A stretch of 64,000 bases of DNA from Rhynchopus euleeides. Taxonomy: Eukaryota; Euglenozoa; Diplonemea; Diplonemida; Diplonemidae. Position 1 is the stretch's first letter. Each line of letters opens with the position of its first letter. The stretch is taken from contig OY723273.1 in NCBI GenBank assembly GCA_963210315.1, forward strand, positions 1,798,001 through 1,862,000, given 5' to 3'. The position numbers were made by a program, and so were the translations under genes. Below, piece after piece: positions 51,431 to 61,038 of the stretch. A model generated the notes under the pieces. That model had not been told where the DNA came from, did not search any database, and was given only the letters and a program-made list of their open reading frames with translations.

Positions 51431-53320
51431 ATGGAAGGACAAGCTGATGTGAACAATACCAGGGATGACGGTGCGACGCCGTGTTTTATTGCGGCCCAGA
51501 ACGGAGAGGCTGATGCATTGCGCATTCTCATCACGGAAGGACAAGCTGATGTGAACAAGGCCATGGACGACGGTGCGACGCCGTGCTTCACTGCGGCTCA
51601 CAACGGACATGCTGACGCATTGCGCATCCTCATCACGGAAGGACAAGCTGATGTGAACAAGGTCATGAACAACGGTGCGACGCCGTGCTTCATTGCAGCT
51701 CACAGCGGACATGCTGAAGCAATGCGAATCCTCATCACGGAAGGACAAGCTGATGTGAACAAGGCCGAGAACGCCGGTGCGACGCCGTGCTTCATTGCAG
51801 CTCACAGCGGACATGCTGAAGCAATGCGAATCCTCATCGCGGAAGGACAAGCTGATGTGAACAAGGCCATGAACAACGGTGCGACGCCGTGCTTCATTGC
51901 AGCTCAAAGCGGACATGCTGAAGCAATGCGAATCCTCATCACGGAAGGACAAGCTGATGTGAACAAGGCCATGGACGATGGTGCGACGCCGTGCTTCATT
52001 GCGGCTCACAACGGACATGCTGACGCATTGCGCATCCTCATCACGGAAGGACAAGCTGATGTGAACAAGGCCATGAACAACGGTGCGACGCCGTGCTTCA
52101 TTGCAGCTCACAGCGGACATGCTGAAGCAATGCGAATCCTCATCACGGAAGGACAAGCTGATGTTAACAAGGCCAGGAACGACGGTGCGACGCCGTGCTT
52201 CACTGCGGCTCACAACGGACATGCTGACGCATTGCGCATCCTCATCACGGAAGGACAAGCTGATGTGAACAAGGCCATGAACAACGGTGCGACGCCGTGT
52301 TTCATTGCAGCTCAAAGCGGACATGCTGAAGCAATGCGAATCCTCATCACGGAAGGACAAGCTGATGTTAACAAGGCCATGGACGATGGTGCGACGCCGT
52401 GCTTCATTGCGGCTCACAACGGACATGCTGACGCATTGCGCATCCTCATCACGGAAGGACAAGCTGATGTGAACAAGGCCATGAACTACGGCGCGACGCC
52501 GTGCTTCATTGCAGCTCACAGCGGACATGCTGAAGCAATGCGAATCCTCATCACGGAAGGACAAGCTGATGTTAACAAGGCCAGGAACGACGGTGCGACG
52601 CCGTGCTTCACTGCGGCTCACAACGGACATGCTGACGCATTGCGCATCCTCATCACGGAAGGACAAGCTGATGTTAACAAGGCCATGAACGACGGTGCGA
52701 CGCCGTGCTGCATTGCGGTTCACAACGGACATGCTGACGCATTGCGCATCCTCATCACGGAAGGACAAGCTGATGTTAACAAGGCCATGAACAACGGTGC
52801 GACGCCGTGCTTCATTGCAGCTCAAAGCGGACATGCTGAAGCAATGCGAATCCTCATCACGGAAGGACAAGCTGATGTTAACAAGGCCATGGACGATGGT
52901 GCGACGCCGTGCTTCACTGCGGCTCACAACGGACATGCTGACGCATTGCGCATCCTCATCACGGAAGGACAAGCTGATGTTAACAAGGCCATGAACGACG
53001 GTGCGACGCCGTGCTGCATTGCGGTTCACAACGGACATGCTGACGCATTGCGCATCCTCATCACGGAAGGACAAGCTGATGTTAACAAGGCCAGGAACGA
53101 CAGTGTGACGCCGTGCTTCATTGCGGCTGAGAAAGGACATGCTGACGCATTGCGCATTCTCATCACGGAAGGACAAGCTGATGTTAACAAGCCCAGGAAC
53201 GACGGTGCGACGCCGTGCTGCATTGCGGTTCACAACGGACATGCTGACGCATTGCGCATCCTCATCACGGAAGGACAAGCCGAACCGTCATCAATCATGA
53301 GCATCCTGACTCAGTGCTAG
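51431..53320 (+). CDS. Ankyrin-repeat protein (about 18 near-identical 34-residue repeats)
   Basis: The protein is ~629 aa from the first ATG, at 51431. The coding frame consists of 102-bp tandem units, consensus NNGATPCFIAAHSGHAEAMR, then ILITEGQADVNKAM: the ankyrin pattern (G-x-T-P, AA..GH, L...GADVN-like) with one extra residue (34 rather than 33). Repeats fall into classes: HSGHAEAM/QSGHAEAM, HNGHADAL and CIAVHNGHADAL. Units 5-8 recur almost exactly as 9-12, a higher-order repeat of ~408 bp, so the array has been homogenized recently. The frame ends AEPSSIMSILTQC. There is no capping domain, signal or other module. The unit upstream has a stop, so the gene may be 5' truncated or simply start here. 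A protein-binding scaffold role is presumed. Confidence 0.75.
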   Translation: MEGQADVNNTRDDGATPCFIAAQNGEADALRILITEGQADVNKAMDDGATPCFTAAHNGHADALRILITEGQADVNKVMNNGATPCFIAAHSGHAEAMRILITEGQADVNKAENAGATPCFIAAHSGHAEAMRILIAEGQADVNKAMNNGATPCFIAAQSGHAEAMRILITEGQADVNKAMDDGATPCFIAAHNGHADALRILITEGQADVNKAMNNGATPCFIAAHSGHAEAMRILITEGQADVNKARNDGATPCFTAAHNGHADALRILITEGQADVNKAMNNGATPCFIAAQSGHAEAMRILITEGQADVNKAMDDGATPCFIAAHNGHADALRILITEGQADVNKAMNYGATPCFIAAHSGHAEAMRILITEGQADVNKARNDGATPCFTAAHNGHADALRILITEGQADVNKAMNDGATPCCIAVHNGHADALRILITEGQADVNKAMNNGATPCFIAAQSGHAEAMRILITEGQADVNKAMDDGATPCFTAAHNGHADALRILITEGQADVNKAMNDGATPCCIAVHNGHADALRILITEGQADVNKARNDSVTPCFIAAEKGHADALRILITEGQADVNKPRNDGATPCCIAVHNGHADALRILITEGQAEPSSIMSILTQC

Positions 53321-53372
53321 ACGCTGGAGTGCCATTTACTCAAAATTGTGAAAGAGTACCGTAAACGGTGAA

Positions 53373-53699
53373 AATTAAGAAACGATAAAAGTTTCTTAAA
53401 TCGGCCCGTTTCTTAATTTTATCGTTTCTTAATTATTCGTTTATGATCTGCGTCCGCGCAAACACCGATTGCTGTGACTGTTTCCTTCCGGAGCCAGCGG
53501 CCTAACGAGGTCTGCACCGGCTTGCTTTGAGCAGGCATTGCTGTACCCGCCCCTAAATCCTGCAGGGTGAACTGGGTTTGCGGGTTTGTGGGTTGCCCAA
53601 GTGCGTGAAACAAAACCGTGCAAATCATAAACGACAAAATTAAGAAACGATAAAAGTTTCTTAAATCAGGCCGTTTCTTAATTTTATCGTTTCTTAATT
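53373..53699. mobile_element. AT-rich foldback MITE-like element
   Basis: Each end is itself a hairpin with arms aattaagaaacgataaaa and ttttatcgtttcttaatt (53373-53390/53417-53434 and 53638-53655/53682-53699). Internal to these, cgtttatgat (53438) and atcataaacg (53624) are inverted. The core of ~190 bp is GC-richer. The whole 327-bp unit is therefore a symmetric foldback in a GC-rich setting. No coding capacity. Confidence 0.85.
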
Positions 53700-53708
53700 A
53701 TTCGTTTA

Positions 53709-53854
53709 GGGGGTCTTCGCTGGCCGTTATGGTTCGTTAAAGTCCGGCATTCGTCAAGTAATTAGAAAAATGAGGGTTTCCGGCCAAAATTGCGAGGCTT
53801 GTGACGACGACGACGGGCTTCCGTCACGAAATTCCGTTAGCGAAGCCCCCCCCC
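53709..53854. mobile_element. Short element with GGGGGTCTTCGCT termini
   Basis: The left end gggggtcttcgct (53709-53721) and right end agcgaagcccccc (from 53839) are inverted repeats over about 13 bp. The interior has repeated cgtca/gacg phrases. The same terminal motif recurs at 61214-61322 and, singly, at 41960 and 61158, defining a dispersed MITE-like family. Confidence 0.6.
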
Positions 53855-54065
53855 AAAAAATTGAATTTCGGGTTTTTCGCTGTTCGTCACCTGTCGTCAA
53901 GCTCCGTCAAACTTCGTCAATTTTCAGCCAAAAAAACGGAAAATGCACCAAAATGCACCAAAATGCATCAGTAGCGCAAGAGGTCAGGAGGGAAAAATTT
54001 TCATACCAGGGACCCACAGGGACGACTTCTGTGCCACAGGTGGGGCCGGGGAGCCACGAGTGAGG
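53855..54065. other. Spacer with CGTCA and ATGCACCAAA repeats
   Basis: It has reiterated cgtca (53884-53915) and three copies of aaaatgca(c/t)ca (53940-53970). No gene. Confidence 0.5.
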
Positions 54066-55152
54066 GACTTTCCCGCCCCAGGCGAGATTGCCCCGATACT
54101 TTCCCGCCCCAGGCGAGATTGCCCCGATACTTTCCCGCCCCGGGCGAGATTGCCCCGGTACTTTCCCGCCCCAGGCGAGATTGCCCCGATACTTTCCCGC
54201 CCCAGGCGAGATTGCCCCGGTACTTTCCCGCCCCAGGCGAGATTGCCCCGATACTTTCCCGCCCCAGGCGAGATTGCCCCGGTACTTTCCCGCCCCAGGC
54301 GAGATTGCCCCGATACTTTCCCGCCCCAGGCGAGATTGCCCCGGTACTTTCCCGCCCCAGGCGAGATTGCCCCGATACTTTCCCGCCCCAGGCGAGATTG
54401 CCCCGATACTTTCCCGCCCCAGGCGAGATTGCCCCGATACTTTCCCGCCCCAGGCGAGATTGCCCCGGTACTTTCCCGCCCCGGGCGAGATTGCCCCGAT
54501 ACTTTCCCGCCCCAGGCGAGATTGCCCCGGTACTTTCCCGCCCCAGGCGAGATTGCCCCGATACTTTCCCGCCCCAGGCGAGATTGCCCCGGTACTTTCC
54601 CGCCCCAGGCGAGATTGCCCCGGTACTTTCCCGCCCCGGGCGAGATTGCCCCGATACTTTCCCGCCCCAGGCGAGATTGCCCCGGTACTTTCCCGCCCCA
54701 GGCGAGATTGCCCCGATACTTTCCCGCCCCGGGCGAGATTGCCCCGGTACTTTCCCGCCCCAGGCGAGATTGCCCCGGTACTTTCCCGCCCCGGGCGAGA
54801 TTGCCCCGATACTTTCCCGCCCCAGGCGAGATTGCCCCGGTACTTTCCCGCCCCAGGCGAGATTGCCCCGATACTTTCCCGCCCCGGGCGAGATTGCCCC
54901 GGTACTTTCCCGCCCCAGGCGAGATTGCCCCGATACTTTCCCGCCCCAGGCGAGATTGCCCCGGTACTTTCCCGCCCCAGGCGAGATTGCCCCGACACTT
55001 TCCCGCCCCAGGCGAGATTGCCCCGATACTTTCCCGCCCCGGGCGAGATTGCCCCGATACTTTCCCGCCCCAGGCGAGATTGCCCCGGTACTTTCCCGCC
55101 CCAGGCGAGATTGCCCCGACACTTTCCCGCCCCAGGCGAGATTGCCCCGATG
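54066..55152 (+). repeat. 31-bp minisatellite (~35 copies)
   Basis: The unit is ccccgatactttcccgcccc, aggcgagattg. Two positions vary in a near-binary way along the array: gatact/ggtact and caggcg/cgggcg (plus rare gacact). Because 31 is not a multiple of three and the unit lacks stops, all frames on both strands stay open. Those frames are not genes. The array ends ~420 bp upstream of the USP-transposase start, and a degenerate gcgattgccccgat phrase reappears at ~55230. Confidence 0.97.
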
Positions 55153-55572
55153 TCTTCCGTTGATGTGCGAGGTTGGCCCGACGTTTCCCCCCCACCGGCG
55201 AGATATCCCCTGTGCACTCCTCTCTCAGCGCGATTGCCCCGATTTGCTCGTGCTGTATGCTATCCTTCCTGTGCGTTCCCGCACTGGGTGTCGGTTCTCC
55301 GGTGTTTTCCGAGTGTTGGAACGGGTTTTTTTTCCTCCCTGCTGTGGCACGTGCTTCCTTTTGCCCTGCTATCCCTGCATTCACCGTTGCTGTGACACTG
55401 GTGCACGGTATCCGAGTTTCCGATGTGGACGAGTCAGGCTGCCCACCTTCCTACCGCCCTGTTGTTTTAGCATGAGCTCTGGATTGCACCCACCCTCTCC
55501 CTGCCCCCCCTCCCTGCGTTGGATGGCTTGCACCGCTTTCCCTCCCTGCAGGCGTCACGGATATTCCTGACC
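55153..55572. promoter_or_regulatory. Presumed promoter region of the USP-transposase gene
   Basis: This pyrimidine-rich stretch (ccctctccctgccccccctccctgcg, 55491-55517) precedes the gene. Degenerate minisatellite phrases occur at its 5' side. No TATA-like motif stands out. Confidence 0.35.
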
Positions 55573-58500
55573 ATGTCTCTCCAAGATGAGATCGTGCGCA
55601 TCGTCACGGGACTCCCTCTGTCGCATAAGTCTCCTGACTTGATTTCTGAGGTGTGCGAGCAACTACCCCCTTCCACCAGTCGTCGGGCTGTGGAGGTTGC
55701 AGTCGGCACACTTTCGGGCAAGGGTCGTCGGCCTGGTGCTCCCTGTGTCCGGGCGGGTTTGCTGACGAAGCACCCCCGAGTGAGTCATGGGACTGACCCC
55801 ACCCTGTTCTGCGTGCATCCGGGGCTTCCCTCCTGCCCCACGTGCGCAGTGACGCCTGCTCCGACCGCACCTCCGCCTGCACCTCCCACGCCAGCTGCGC
55901 CAGCGCCTGCTCCTGCTCCGACTGTTTTCCCGCCGACGACGCCCAGTGACCCTCCCTCTCCACCTCCCCTCCCCACCGTCTTCGGGGACTGCGTGCCTGA
56001 GACAGGTTTGCCGGCCGTTCCCCCTCGGCCCGCCTCCCCATCTCTGTCTGCTGCGGACCCCATGCCTGCATCGCTCCCCTCCACGACAGCACAAATCGTA
56101 GCGGAGCCCCCAGTCCCCAGAGGCATCTCCAACCTCGGGTGGACGTGCTACGTGGCTGCAGCACTGCAGTGCCTCTTCGCCAGCGGGACTGTTCGCGAAG
56201 TGGTCCGCGCCACAGCGCGGTGTTTGCAGGCGTCTGTCGATGGGTTGGGACTCGGCAGCCTCTCCCAGGTGGACTGTCCCACCCCAGAGGCGCACCTCCT
56301 TGAGGAGTCGAACCGGCTGGCGAGTGTTGTCGACCTTCTCGACGAGGTGTGCAATGGGAAGAGGGGGAGAACGTACCCCACTGAGCTGCTGCAGTTCTCT
56401 CCGGCGCCGTTCTGCAACGAGCAACTGCAGGAGGATGCTGTTGATTTTCTGCAGCTGGCTTTGCTGCATCCTCTTCGTGATGTGAAGGCCCTAGAGGTCC
56501 TCCAGAAAACCACCGTACGGTGTCTGGAGTGCAAGAGGGAGTCGGTGACGCCGCAGAGCTTCCAGGTGTACTCGGTTACCCTCCCAGAAAAGCCGGGACG
56601 CCATCCGGCTTCCTTGTGCGAGCTTCTCCACAACGACATGACATTCACGGAGACAATGACCGGGATAAACCAGTACACCTGCTCCAGTGACAGCTGCGGT
56701 GGAAAGCCGAGGGACGCCCTCATGTGGCAAGAGACTGTCAGCATGCCTCGTGTCCTCATGGTGCAGGTGAAGCGCTTCCGCTTTCACGCGGCTACATCGC
56801 AACAGCGCAAGATCCTCACCCCCACGGACGTCCCCCTCGAGATGGATGTTGCGGGGAAGGCGTACACCCTCCGCAGCGTTCTGGTGCACGACGGGAAGAC
56901 TGTCGCATGTGGGCACTACATCACTTATTGCCGTTACGGTGAGGAGTGGCGCTGTTACAACGGGAAGGTTGTCAAATTGAAGAACCTCGTCAGAGCCTTC
57001 GGCAACTTCAAGGCCGACAAGACGCCGTACCTCTTTCTGTTTGAGGAACGGCATCCTGCACCTGCACCTGCAGTCGGAGCTGCAACACCCCTCCCCCCCT
57101 CACCGCCTCCAGCCGCAGCTCCGCCGTCACCGCCTGGTGTTCCCACATCCCCCCCTGCCGCACCTGTACCTTCAACGGGCGGGTCTTCAACTACCCCCCC
57201 GCCTCCACCCGGCCCGACTCCTGCCGCACCTGCACCTGCACCTCCACAGTCGCCGCCTGGGGTTCCCGCACATGCACCTACTGCAGCTCCACCTACAACA
57301 ACCGAGGTTGCCACACCACCCGAAACCCCTCCGAAAGCTGCAGCCAAAGCGTGGGCTACAGGCAAGGTGGCATTCCTGAAGGGCTTCTTCAAGGCCTACA
57401 AGGATGTGATAGCCGCACACAATGGATTCTCGTTGGCTGCTGATATCCTCCAGAAGGCACCCTTCCTGTGGACTGAGGAGCGCATCCCCTGCGGTGAGCG
57501 CCAGGGGTCCTACCACACCAGGATACGTTCGAAGCTGTCAGAGTTCAACGCATCGCTGCGGAACAACAGCAAGACGTACGGTGTAGTAGACGCCCTCCCG
57601 TTCCCCCCCTTAAAAAACGCTGGGCTGGACCCAGACTTGGGGGAGTTCATCTTCCGCCTCTGCCACAGTCAGAGCAAAACAGCGACCAGGCTGTTAAAGG
57701 AGTACTTCTGCGACCCCAAGCAGGCTGCAGCCCTGGCGAAGGCAGCCTACGACAGGCGCATCCGCCCCCGCCGCACCAGTGGGGACGACAGTGGTGACGT
57801 CAGTGGTGACTCGGATAGCGTGGATGGGACGCCACCCCCAGCACCAGCTGCTGCATCCCCCGGTCCCGTTGGGACTCCAGGCTCCCTCCTCACGCCCAAC
57901 ATGCAGGACCCCGCCTACGTGAAGGGGATGTTCAAGCAGGTCATTTACGAGATTGCTGAGGAGGGGGGAGGTACCTTCTGCTTCAGCCCCTTCTCGCTGA
58001 AGTCGGAGCGGGACTCCGTGAAGGAGGAGGTGCTGTCTGACGCTGAAACTCCTCATGTTGCCAAGCAGTCTAAGATGGAGGTGGACAGCAACCCCGCCAA
58101 GCGCCCCCGGGTGCCGGGGGGGAATGGCGCTGCTGAGTTCACCCCCGTCCCTGCGAAGCGCCGGCGGAGAGGGAAGGGAGAGTCGATGCCGGTCAAACAT
58201 CCGAGGAAGCCTCCCCTGACATCGGCAGACTTCGACAAGAGAGGTCCCGCCGAGGCTGTTGTGGTCGGCTTCGAGAACGGGCACAACGGTGCGGATCCCC
58301 GACCGGTGCGCGTGGACCCTCGCCTGGAGGCGGAGATGCGAGTCGATTCCCAGAAGGCGTCTGCCGATGGTGACTACAAGGCCCGCTTCGACGCGCTCTT
58401 CGGCAGCCTTCCCGGGGCGCAGAACCCCGAACTCCGCACCCTTCAGTCGGGGTTCCAATCCGGGACCGCGTTCCAGGATGTGTGGCGTGCTGGGCATGTG

Positions 58501-60282
58501 GGCATGTGGCGCAAGGATCCGGCGGCGTTTGACCTGAGTCATCTGGCGTCGGGTGATGTGCGCTTTCCTCCCGGCGCGTGGTTGGCGCTTCGCCTGGGGC
58601 AGGGACATCGGCAGCGGAAGGTGCAGCGCTACATCCAGCGGAAGGCCGCAGCAGCAGCTCGCCGGCAGGCCGTTCCCAAAGGGACGATCCATCCCGAAGC
58701 CTCCCCCTCCTACTCGAAACAGCAGCAGGCAATTGTGGACCGCCGGAAGGCGCAGAGCCGGCAGACCCGGGTGAAGGCCGCTTACGTGGCGGCGGGTGGG
58801 GAGGTGAAGCGGGGGGCGAGATCTGCTGCCATGCGGAAGAAGTGGGAGGATGCGGAGAAGAAGGTGGATGAGGAGGATAAGGCGAAGAAGAAGAGGGAGA
58901 GTGTGCCGGAGCAGGATCGGGATCCCGGAGAGGGGCGAGGGAGAAGGGACGGGATCTGCCGGCAGCTCTCGGCGATCCAGGAGAAGCTGCGGGCGCAGTA
59001 CCTGGAAGAGAGGGAGACGGATGTGGTGCATCCCCTCGTCGGTAAGTCCCTTCGTCAGATTGTCGAGGAAGGGCGCACCACCTTCAACTGGGATGAGGCG
59101 TGCAAGGGGCGTGTGCGTGAGGTAACCGGCCTCAGCGAGTGGCAGGTGGTGCTCCTCTACGACAAATACAAGGCACCCAACCTCTTCACCCCCCACCACC
59201 TCCTCCTCACCCTCCACTACCTCCGGCGGAAGCCGATTCAGCGCCTCCTCACTGCACCCTTTTCCTTTGACATGGATGGGCAGCAGGCGATGAAGTACGT
59301 GGATGCCGGGGTGGATCACCTCGTCAACCACATGAACGAGGTGCAGAATGTGCAGGATAGCGCGCACAGCGACCCCTACAACCACGCGCCCCTCTTCCCA
59401 GCAGTGACGCACCTGCTGGACGTGACGTACATCCCCACATCGCGCGGCGGAGTCGGTTCACACAACATGAACTACTCCAAGTACTACGGCCGTGACGTGG
59501 TGAAGCTGCAGGTGGCAGTAAACTGCTACGGGTTGGTGTCGTACATTTCCGGCCCACACCCTGGCGCGACAGCGGACAGCTGCCTGTGGGGGACGAGCAA
59601 GGAGAGCGCGAACTCCTCTCACCCCAACCTCGACGGTCACCACGTGGTGATGGGTGATGGGGCGTACGCCGATTCGTGGCGTTGCGTCATTGCCTCCAGA
59701 CGGGTAGGCGGCAACGGGGATGAGAACCGCGTGGGACCGCTGCAGCATTCCGTCTTGTCCTCCTTTGACTGCAAGGAGTACGACGGGGCTCACAACCTCA
59801 TCCGGATGCGCGTGGAACGTGCGATCGCGCGCCTCAAGGTCTTCAGGATTTTGACCTACCCGTGGCTCCGCACAGGCAGCGTTGACGTGGTGAAGATGTC
59901 GAAGTACGTCAGCCTCGTGGCAAATGTGCACAATTTCATGTGCAAATACGCCCTCCCAGAGCTGCCCGTCGGGCCCTACCCCAACAAGGTGTACGACTTC
60001 GTGCCTGGCAGGGGGGAGGCGCCCGTGCACCAGGGGGAGACGGAGGGGGAGACGCAGTCACCTACCGCAACACAGAGGGAGGGTACCGACGAGGACGAAG
60101 AGGAGGAAGAGGATGCCGATGAGGATGACGACGACGACGACGAGTTCGGTTTGGGGAAGCTGCCCCAATCCAACGCGACCATGCAGTTTCCGGAGGAGGC
60201 CGCGGGGGGCGACGACGTGCTGGACGACCTCCTGCGTGCGACGCGCAATGCGGATGTCACTGCTGAGTGGCATGACATGTAA
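55573..60282 (+). CDS. Ubiquitin-specific protease fused to a DDE_Tnp_4 transposase
   Basis: The protein is 1569 aa from ccATGtct at 55573; an in-frame Met at 55519 is less likely. After a short unknown N-terminus and a Pro-rich linker comes a C19 ubiquitin-specific protease (~180-490). It has Cys192 in NLGWTCYVAA, the QEDAVDF box, zinc-ribbon Cys pairs (CLEC, CSSDSC), MVQVKRFRF, His448 in CGHYITY and Asn463 in the acidic-residue position. Then follow a second Pro/Ala linker, an unknown globular domain (~600-740), basic NLS-like clusters (KRPR, KRRRR), a basic coiled coil, a helix-turn-helix (~1160-1220) and a Harbinger-type DDE domain. Its triad is Asp1283 (LLDVTYI), Asp1362 (MGDGAYA) and Glu1415 (MRVERAI). 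A Glu/Asp-rich tail ends it. There are no stops over 4.7 kb, so both enzymes look functional. It could be a transposon with a captured deubiquitinase or a domesticated host fusion. Confidence 0.88.
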   Translation: MSLQDEIVRIVTGLPLSHKSPDLISEVCEQLPPSTSRRAVEVAVGTLSGKGRRPGAPCVRAGLLTKHPRVSHGTDPTLFCVHPGLPSCPTCAVTPAPTAPPPAPPTPAAPAPAPAPTVFPPTTPSDPPSPPPLPTVFGDCVPETGLPAVPPRPASPSLSAADPMPASLPSTTAQIVAEPPVPRGISNLGWTCYVAAALQCLFASGTVREVVRATARCLQASVDGLGLGSLSQVDCPTPEAHLLEESNRLASVVDLLDEVCNGKRGRTYPTELLQFSPAPFCNEQLQEDAVDFLQLALLHPLRDVKALEVLQKTTVRCLECKRESVTPQSFQVYSVTLPEKPGRHPASLCELLHNDMTFTETMTGINQYTCSSDSCGGKPRDALMWQETVSMPRVLMVQVKRFRFHAATSQQRKILTPTDVPLEMDVAGKAYTLRSVLVHDGKTVACGHYITYCRYGEEWRCYNGKVVKLKNLVRAFGNFKADKTPYLFLFEERHPAPAPAVGAATPLPPSPPPAAAPPSPPGVPTSPPAAPVPSTGGSSTTPPPPPGPTPAAPAPAPPQSPPGVPAHAPTAAPPTTTEVATPPETPPKAAAKAWATGKVAFLKGFFKAYKDVIAAHNGFSLAADILQKAPFLWTEERIPCGERQGSYHTRIRSKLSEFNASLRNNSKTYGVVDALPFPPLKNAGLDPDLGEFIFRLCHSQSKTATRLLKEYFCDPKQAAALAKAAYDRRIRPRRTSGDDSGDVSGDSDSVDGTPPPAPAAASPGPVGTPGSLLTPNMQDPAYVKGMFKQVIYEIAEEGGGTFCFSPFSLKSERDSVKEEVLSDAETPHVAKQSKMEVDSNPAKRPRVPGGNGAAEFTPVPAKRRRRGKGESMPVKHPRKPPLTSADFDKRGPAEAVVVGFENGHNGADPRPVRVDPRLEAEMRVDSQKASADGDYKARFDALFGSLPGAQNPELRTLQSGFQSGTAFQDVWRAGHVGMWRKDPAAFDLSHLASGDVRFPPGAWLALRLGQGHRQRKVQRYIQRKAAAAARRQAVPKGTIHPEASPSYSKQQQAIVDRRKAQSRQTRVKAAYVAAGGEVKRGARSAAMRKKWEDAEKKVDEEDKAKKKRESVPEQDRDPGEGRGRRDGICRQLSAIQEKLRAQYLEERETDVVHPLVGKSLRQIVEEGRTTFNWDEACKGRVREVTGLSEWQVVLLYDKYKAPNLFTPHHLLLTLHYLRRKPIQRLLTAPFSFDMDGQQAMKYVDAGVDHLVNHMNEVQNVQDSAHSDPYNHAPLFPAVTHLLDVTYIPTSRGGVGSHNMNYSKYYGRDVVKLQVAVNCYGLVSYISGPHPGATADSCLWGTSKESANSSHPNLDGHHVVMGDGAYADSWRCVIASRRVGGNGDENRVGPLQHSVLSSFDCKEYDGAHNLIRMRVERAIARLKVFRILTYPWLRTGSVDVVKMSKYVSLVANVHNFMCKYALPELPVGPYPNKVYDFVPGRGEAPVHQGETEGETQSPTATQREGTDEDEEEEEDADEDDDDDDEFGLGKLPQSNATMQFPEEAAGGDDVLDDLLRATRNADVTAEWHDM

Positions 60283-60305
60283 GTGTAAGATCCCGTATCC
60301 GGAGT

Positions 60306-60313
60306 TAATAAAG
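60306..60313 (+). terminator. Polyadenylation signal after the USP-transposase gene
   Basis: ttaataaag, containing AATAAA, lies about 25 nt after the stop codon (60280-60282). Such a short 3' untranslated region would fit a compact gene. Confidence 0.55.
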
Positions 60314-60850
60314 AATGGGGGGAAGCCACCTTTATCAGGGTTGCATGATCCACGTTCTCTCTTTTCCTTGTGTTCCGACAGATTTTCATTGCTTTCAGTT
60401 TACACACCTTTGGTTGGAGATGTGTCTGAATAGTGGCGGTCACTCCCAGCATCAAAGGGCTACCGTGTGTGTGTGTGTGTGTGTGTCTGTGCTTGTAACC
60501 AGAGTTTGCGTGAAGCGCACCCAATCTACAGGACTGACCACGCGAGCGCCGCGACTAAGTCACGGCGCCGCTACCTGACGTGGCCGGGGTGGTGCTTGGG
60601 TGTGGTGCAGCACATCGTTACCTGCGATGCCTCGCTGTGTGTGCGTGTGTGGGGTGGGGGGGGTTTTTTTTTGTTTTCGTCTTTTACACAGACTAGCCTC
60701 GCCACTCATCAGCAACATGTCGCAGGCTTCCGCCCTACTTGTCTCTCAAGCAGCAGACACCAGAGAGAGCGGAGTGGGGTCGCAGTCCCCGGCTCGCTCC
60801 CGGGTTACCATAAAAAGGGGGGGGGGGGTTGGGGCAGGAAAGTTCTTCCA
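60314..60850. other. Intergenic region with GT microsatellite
   Basis: (GT)n lies at about 60465-60487, with further GT/G-rich runs at 60636-60672 and a G-run at 60820-60828. No gene. Confidence 0.5.
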
Positions 60851-61038
60851 GAGTGCTGGCGCGATGGTGCAGAGAGCATCTCCGGATGACCCCCGCCTCT
60901 GCCATCCCCAGAACAGCCCCTACATTTTCCCTGGAGGAAGATGATGAAGGTTCGAGAGGCACGGGGCAATTCGAACTGCCGTTGTGCCACCTCTGAGGCT
61001 TGGAGAAAGTCCCGGTACCGCTCGAAAAAATTTTTTTT
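60851..61038 (+). repeat. ~180-bp dispersed repeat, copy 2
   Basis: This is the same-orientation partner of 45078-45258, nearly identical. It is directly followed by the repeat at 61039-61175. Confidence 0.85.

Noticed and set aside
51287..53278. 663-codon minus-strand frame opposite the ankyrin gene
   Set aside because: It is the antisense reading of the 102-bp repeat. The plus-strand frame has the ankyrin consensus and the minus one has no known pattern.
53907..55570. Six long overlapping frames of 370-480 codons on both strands
   Set aside because: They are a by-product of the stop-free 31-bp minisatellite. Each frame repeats the same peptide in three phases.
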